In this document: in pieces, positions 21,999-24,927 of the stretch
Numbering within the stretch: position 1 is the stretch's first letter
How the letters are laid out: the number at the start of each line of letters is the position of its first letter
NCBI GenBank assembly: GCA_002352105.1
Contig: DEHV01000048.1
Span: forward strand, 1-24,927
Source: Chitinophagaceae bacterium UBA2791
Lineage (GTDB): Bacteria; Bacteroidota; Bacteroidia; Chitinophagales; Chitinophagaceae
Direction of reading: 5' to 3'
DNA length: 24,927 bases
Notes under the pieces: generated by a model
Seen by the model: only the letters and a program-made list of their open reading frames with translations
The model's database searches: none
What the model was told of the DNA's origin: nothing
Program-made: the position numbers and the translations under genes

Positions 21999-23054
21999 TT
22001 ATAAAGGCAGCCTCACCAATTCCCCGGTTTGCGCGCTTTTATAGATCGCCAGCGCGATCTCCACCGCCTTACGGCCTTCAACGCCGTCAACCAACAGATC
22101 GCTGCCGGTTTCAATGGCATGGATCATATCCTCTATCTGTTTTTGATGACCTACAAAACTGATGGCGGCAGGGTCGGATACGCCGCCCTGTGAAGTATTG
22201 CGGTTGACAAGAGCATTCCTGATCTGCTCATCCTCCTCCGTTTCCTTTTCAAACTGCCATTTTACCAAATCGTTCTCTTCCAGGATAGCCGTACCGGCGG
22301 TTCCCAGCACTTCGATCCGTTTGAACGAACCGGGATAAACAGCCGTGGAGCATTCAATGGTTCCCAACGCGCCGTTGACAAATTTTATGGTCGCCGCTAC
22401 CGTATCTTCCACCTCAATATCCTTATGACGGATATTCGCAGTGAAAGCCTGCACAGATTGTACCGGGCCCATGTACCACTGCAATAAATCCACTGAATGA
22501 ATGCCCTGGTTCATCAATGCGCCCCCGCCGTCAAGTTCCCAGGTGCCCCGCCATTGCGCCGATTTATAATATGCCGGCGTCCTGCTCCATTTAACATAGG
22601 CATCTCCCAGCGTCAGATCGCCAAACCGGTTCTGTTCAATAGATCGTTTCAGTTGTTTGCTCGCTTCGGCAAAGCGCGAAGGAAAGATCACGCCTAGTTT
22701 TACGCCCGCTTTTTCCGCTGCCTGGATGATCTTATCGCATTTCTCCAAAGTCACTTCCAGCGGCTTTTCAATCAGACAATGTTTGCCTCCTTCTATGCAC
22801 ACGATCGCGGGATCAAGATGCGCGCCCGATGGAGTGCAGATACACACAATGTCAATCTCCGGCGCATTCGCCATTTCCTCCAGCGTATTATAGGCAATAC
22901 AATTATGCCTGGCCGCAAAAGCATCCGCCTTATTTTTATTGATATTATACACGCCGATCAAAGACGCATTCTCTATTGCCTCGATGGCTTTTGCATGAAA
23001 ATCCGATATTAAGCCAGTTCCGATAATGCCAAAACCAAATTGCTTTTTTGCCAT
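21999..23054 (-). CDS. Gfo/Idh/MocA-family oxidoreductase
   Basis: A 351-residue cytoplasmic NAD(P)-dependent sugar oxidoreductase. It has a canonical GIIGTGLISDFHA Rossmann loop (9-21), EKP at 96-98 (LIEKPLEV), and the catalytic region DGGGALMNQGIHSVDLLQWYMG with Asp175 and His186. The length is standard. Substrates of close relatives include inositols, glucosides and 3-keto sugars, and cannot be chosen from the sequence. It is the first gene of a two-gene - strand unit with the Tat-exported homologue. A -7 element is present about 90 nt upstream. Confidence 0.87.
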   Translation of the reverse strand: MAKKQFGFGIIGTGLISDFHAKAIEAIENASLIGVYNINKNKADAFAARHNCIAYNTLEEMANAPEIDIVCICTPSGAHLDPAIVCIEGGKHCLIEKPLEVTLEKCDKIIQAAEKAGVKLGVIFPSRFAEASKQLKRSIEQNRFGDLTLGDAYVKWSRTPAYYKSAQWRGTWELDGGGALMNQGIHSVDLLQWYMGPVQSVQAFTANIRHKDIEVEDTVAATIKFVNGALGTIECSTAVYPGSFKRIEVLGTAGTAILEENDLVKWQFEKETEEDEQIRNALVNRNTSQGGVSDPAAISFVGHQKQIEDMIHAIETGSDLLVDGVEGRKAVEIALAIYKSAQTGELVRLPL

Positions 23055-23141
23055 GCTGTTTTAAGTTTAACGGCCATCGTATGACCAGTCAATGACTATT
23101 TATCTGCCGCCTCGATAATCTTTTACGAAGCGGCACCTGGA

Positions 23142-23149
23142 CAAAGATA
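23142..23149 (-). promoter_or_regulatory. -7 element (TATCTTTG) before the Gfo/Idh pair
   Basis: On the - strand TATCTTTG is an exact TAnnTTTG match, ending 87 nt before the ATG at 23054. The expected -33 position has only GTTTTT-like sequence. Confidence 0.4.
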
Positions 23150-23236
23150 AAAATCGTTAAACGAAAAACGCGCGCAGCGGGAAATTTACTGCTGATGATT
23201 CGCTGATAAGCCGGAGCGTGCGGGGATTAAACTGAC

Positions 23237-23277
23237 CCATCTGCCAGGATTGGCCTACCGCCAGGCCATGCAGATGG
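23237..23277 (-). terminator. composite hairpin after the repeat-protein gene
   Basis: An 8-bp perfect outer stem (CCATCTGC at 23237-23244, GCAGATGG at 23270-23277) encloses an inner GGCCT/AGGCC stem-loop. It lies 40 nt beyond the stop of the repeat-protein gene on the - strand. It could be its terminator or a 3' RNA structure; there is no good T-run. Confidence 0.4.
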
Positions 23278-23317
23278 TTCGGCCCATAACTGTTTCGCTT
23301 GCCCCTTTTTGAGTATA

Positions 23318-24927
23318 TTATTCAGGCGTTTGAATAATGAATTTGTAATTACCCGCTTCCAGGACCTCAAACTGTATTATGCCATCCCGGCCAGGGGTCA
23401 GGACGAGCATATTTCCGCCGGGGTTTTTACCGCCTTTCACGATAACGCCGCCGATAGGAGTACCTGGCATCGCGCGGCTTGACGGTTGTTCGTACAACGG
23501 GTTATCCCCGGACCTGCCGCCGTTCTTGTATATTGGGTTATTTCCCGGGATTGTATTTTCTGAAGCTGCTGTTGGATCATAAAATGGGTCGGCCGCTTCT
23601 GTTATTTTATAGGCATTATTACTGCGGTTGCTGCGAACGGTATTGTTGTTCTGCGCCTTTAGTTGATAAGCGTTGTTTGTTTGCTCTCCGTCGACTGCAG
23701 GTTCTGCAGCCAGGCGATTATCCTTGTTATTTCTTGTAGTGTTGAAGTCCTGCGCTTCCGCTCTTTTGACCCCTTTTTCATTTATACTTTTTCCCTGCGG
23801 CTCATCGGGCATGACCAGCGTGATCTTGTAATCGCCCGCTTCCAGGTTATTAAACTCAACTTCGCCATTATTATCGCTTATCACTGTCATCGTATTTCCG
23901 CCGGGATTTTTACCGCCTTTCACGATAACGCCGCCAATAGGAGTGCCTGGCCTGGCGAAGTTTGACGGCTCAAACATCGGATTATCCCCCGACCTGCCGT
24001 CATCCTCGTACAATGGGTTATTTACCGGCATCGCCTTTTCACCAAAGTTCCGGCCCTGCGTTTGTTTCACTGTTGTGTTTTCAAGAGCTGCTGTTTGCTC
24101 ATCGAGCGGGTCGGATGCTTCTGTTATTTTATAGGCATTATCGCTGCGGTTGCTGCGAACGGTGTTGTTGTTCTGCGCTTTAAGCTGATTAGAGTTGTTT
24201 GGATCGCTTTCCTCGTTCACCCTGTATGCATTATCGCCGCGGTTGCTGCGAATGGTATTGTTGTTCTGTGCTTTAAGTTGATTAGAGTTGTTTGAAGCGC
24301 TTTCCTCGTTCGCCCTATATGCATTATTGCTGCGGTTACTGCGAATGGTATTGTTGTTCTGCGCTTTAAGCTGATTAGAGTTGTTTGAAGCGCTTTCCTC
24401 GTTCACCCTGTATGCATTATCGCCGCGGTTACTGCGAACGGTGTTATTGTTCTGCGCTTTAAGCTGATTAGAGTTGTTTGCTCGATCGCCGTCGACTCCG
24501 GGCTCCGCCGCCAACTGCCCTCTTTCCCTGTTGCTTCTGGTGGTATTGAAATCCTGCGCTTCCGCCGCTGCCGCTCTTTTGACCCCTTTTTCATTTATGC
24601 TCTTTCCCTGCGGCTCATTGGGTATGACCAGCGTGATCTTGTAATTGCCTGCTTCCAGGTTATTAAACTCTACTTCGCCATTTTCATTTGAGATGGCTTT
24701 CATTGCAATGCCTCCGTTAGGGTTCTTTCCAAGTTTAACATCGATGCCCTTTAAGGGTCCCCCGGGCCTGGCGCTTTGCATCCCGCTGGCCATAGATTCG
24801 CCAAAACTGTTGCCCTGCGATTGTTTTACTGTTGTGTTTTCTGAAGCTGCCGTTTGATCATAAAACGGGTCGGACGCTTCTGTTATTTTATAGGCATTAT
24901 TGCTGCGATTGCTGCGAACAGTATTGT
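23318..24927 (-). CDS. mosaic repeat protein, beta-sandwich domains and Asn-rich linkers (partial, start outside window)
   Basis: The frame is open through the right edge, so this is the C-terminal 536 codons or so of a longer protein; the Met at 24793 is internal. Three copies of a carboxypeptidase-regulatory/SpaA-like beta-sandwich occur (24608-24769, 23798-23956, 23321-23473). Marks are PGTPIGGVIVKGGKNPGG, NNGEVEFNNLEAG and YKITLV. They are joined by Asn-rich linkers with QLKAQNNNTVRSNR and NAYKITEA, and by NPLY-type motifs. The first linker is expanded to four 31-residue units. Cys is absent in the visible part. No enzyme domain or T9SS tail is seen. A surface or periplasmic scaffold is a reasonable guess; the function is unknown. 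Confidence 0.8.
   Translation of the reverse strand, partial: NTVRSNRSNNAYKITEASDPFYDQTAASENTTVKQSQGNSFGESMASGMQSARPGGPLKGIDVKLGKNPNGGIAMKAISNENGEVEFNNLEAGNYKITLVIPNEPQGKSINEKGVKRAAAAEAQDFNTTRSNRERGQLAAEPGVDGDRANNSNQLKAQNNNTVRSNRGDNAYRVNEESASNNSNQLKAQNNNTIRSNRSNNAYRANEESASNNSNQLKAQNNNTIRSNRGDNAYRVNEESDPNNSNQLKAQNNNTVRSNRSDNAYKITEASDPLDEQTAALENTTVKQTQGRNFGEKAMPVNNPLYEDDGRSGDNPMFEPSNFARPGTPIGGVIVKGGKNPGGNTMTVISDNNGEVEFNNLEAGDYKITLVMPDEPQGKSINEKGVKRAEAQDFNTTRNNKDNRLAAEPAVDGEQTNNAYQLKAQNNNTVRSNRSNNAYKITEAADPFYDPTAASENTIPGNNPIYKNGGRSGDNPLYEQPSSRAMPGTPIGGVIVKGGKNPGGNMLVLTPGRDGIIQFEVLEAGNYKFIIQTPE
24107..24478 (-). repeat. 4 x 93-bp in-frame tandem array (31-residue unit)
   Basis: Four units of exactly 93 bp encode NNSNQLKAQNNNT(V/I)RSNR followed by (G/S)(D/N)NAYR(V/A)NEES and a two-residue joint. 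The marker ATTAGAGTTG recurs at 24188, 24281, 24374 and 24467. The units are nearly identical in DNA; the last one passes into NAYKITEASDP. The period is a multiple of three, so gain or loss of units keeps the frame. Confidence 0.92.

Noticed and set aside
24107..24478. CRISPR array
   Set aside because: The 93-bp repeats are contiguous, without unique spacers, and are coding in one frame.
24403..24594. Met at 24793 as the start of the repeat protein, and the small frames inside the array
   Set aside because: The frame is open beyond 24793 to the window edge with clear repeat sequence, and the small frames are shifted readings of the same repeats.

Overview
The window reads as chromosomal DNA of a Bacteroidota bacterium, most likely a Chitinophagaceae-type soil or freshwater species; that placement is inference. 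By eye the G+C is in the mid-40s percent. Shine-Dalgarno sites are mostly absent. Several genes are preceded by the Bacteroidota promoter form TTTG-N20-TAnnTTTG. The gene content also fits: DUF4251 and CHRD lipoproteins, Tat-exported Gfo/Idh/MocA proteins, a PVC-type cytochrome c/HEAT protein and a fatty-acid hydroxylase. No rRNA, tRNA, CRISPR array, insertion sequence or prophage was recognised.

Region 1 (1-5129, + strand) is a regulatory and small-ligand-binding cluster. It holds a WYL regulator, a GyrI-like effector-binding protein, a DUF1801 protein, and an ArsR-type regulator followed 3 nt later by a run of SRPBCC/AHSA1 (START-fold) proteins. Four SRPBCC genes carry five domains, and a DoxX-like membrane protein sits among them. 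A clear promoter with a perfect 7-bp inverted repeat across its -7 element lies before arsR, which suggests autoregulation.

Region 2 (5148-10332, mostly - strand) has a PhnA-type zinc-ribbon protein, a 1051-residue PVC-type lipoprotein (beta-propeller, HEAT repeats, C-terminal cytochrome c), a small conserved-looking orphan (+), and a ketose 3-epimerase with a complete catalytic tetrad. Region 3 (10631-13207, + strand) has three small secreted or lipid-anchored proteins (DUF4251, CHRD, carboxypeptidase-regulatory-like fold) and a membrane fatty-acid hydroxylase.

Region 4 (13333-23054) looks like carbohydrate metabolism. It contains a metallophosphoesterase, a succinate-semialdehyde-type aldehyde dehydrogenase, a secreted esterase with a PKD domain, a secreted alpha/alpha-toroid protein of unknown activity behind a DUF4380 mutarotase-like protein, an acetyl-xylan-esterase-like hydrolase, and two Gfo/Idh/MocA oxidoreductases, one with a Tat signal and an atypical dinucleotide motif. 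Together with the epimerase and the PVC-type cytochrome this could be a route for oxidising and isomerising unusual sugars; that link is inference.

Region 5 (23318 to the window end, - strand) is the C-terminal part of a large mosaic repeat protein. Three copies of a small beta-sandwich domain alternate with Asn-rich linkers, and one linker carries a perfect-period 4 x 93-bp array. The reading frame is open through the window edge, so the true start lies outside. This protein and the ArsR/SRPBCC cluster with its operator are the parts most worth a second look.
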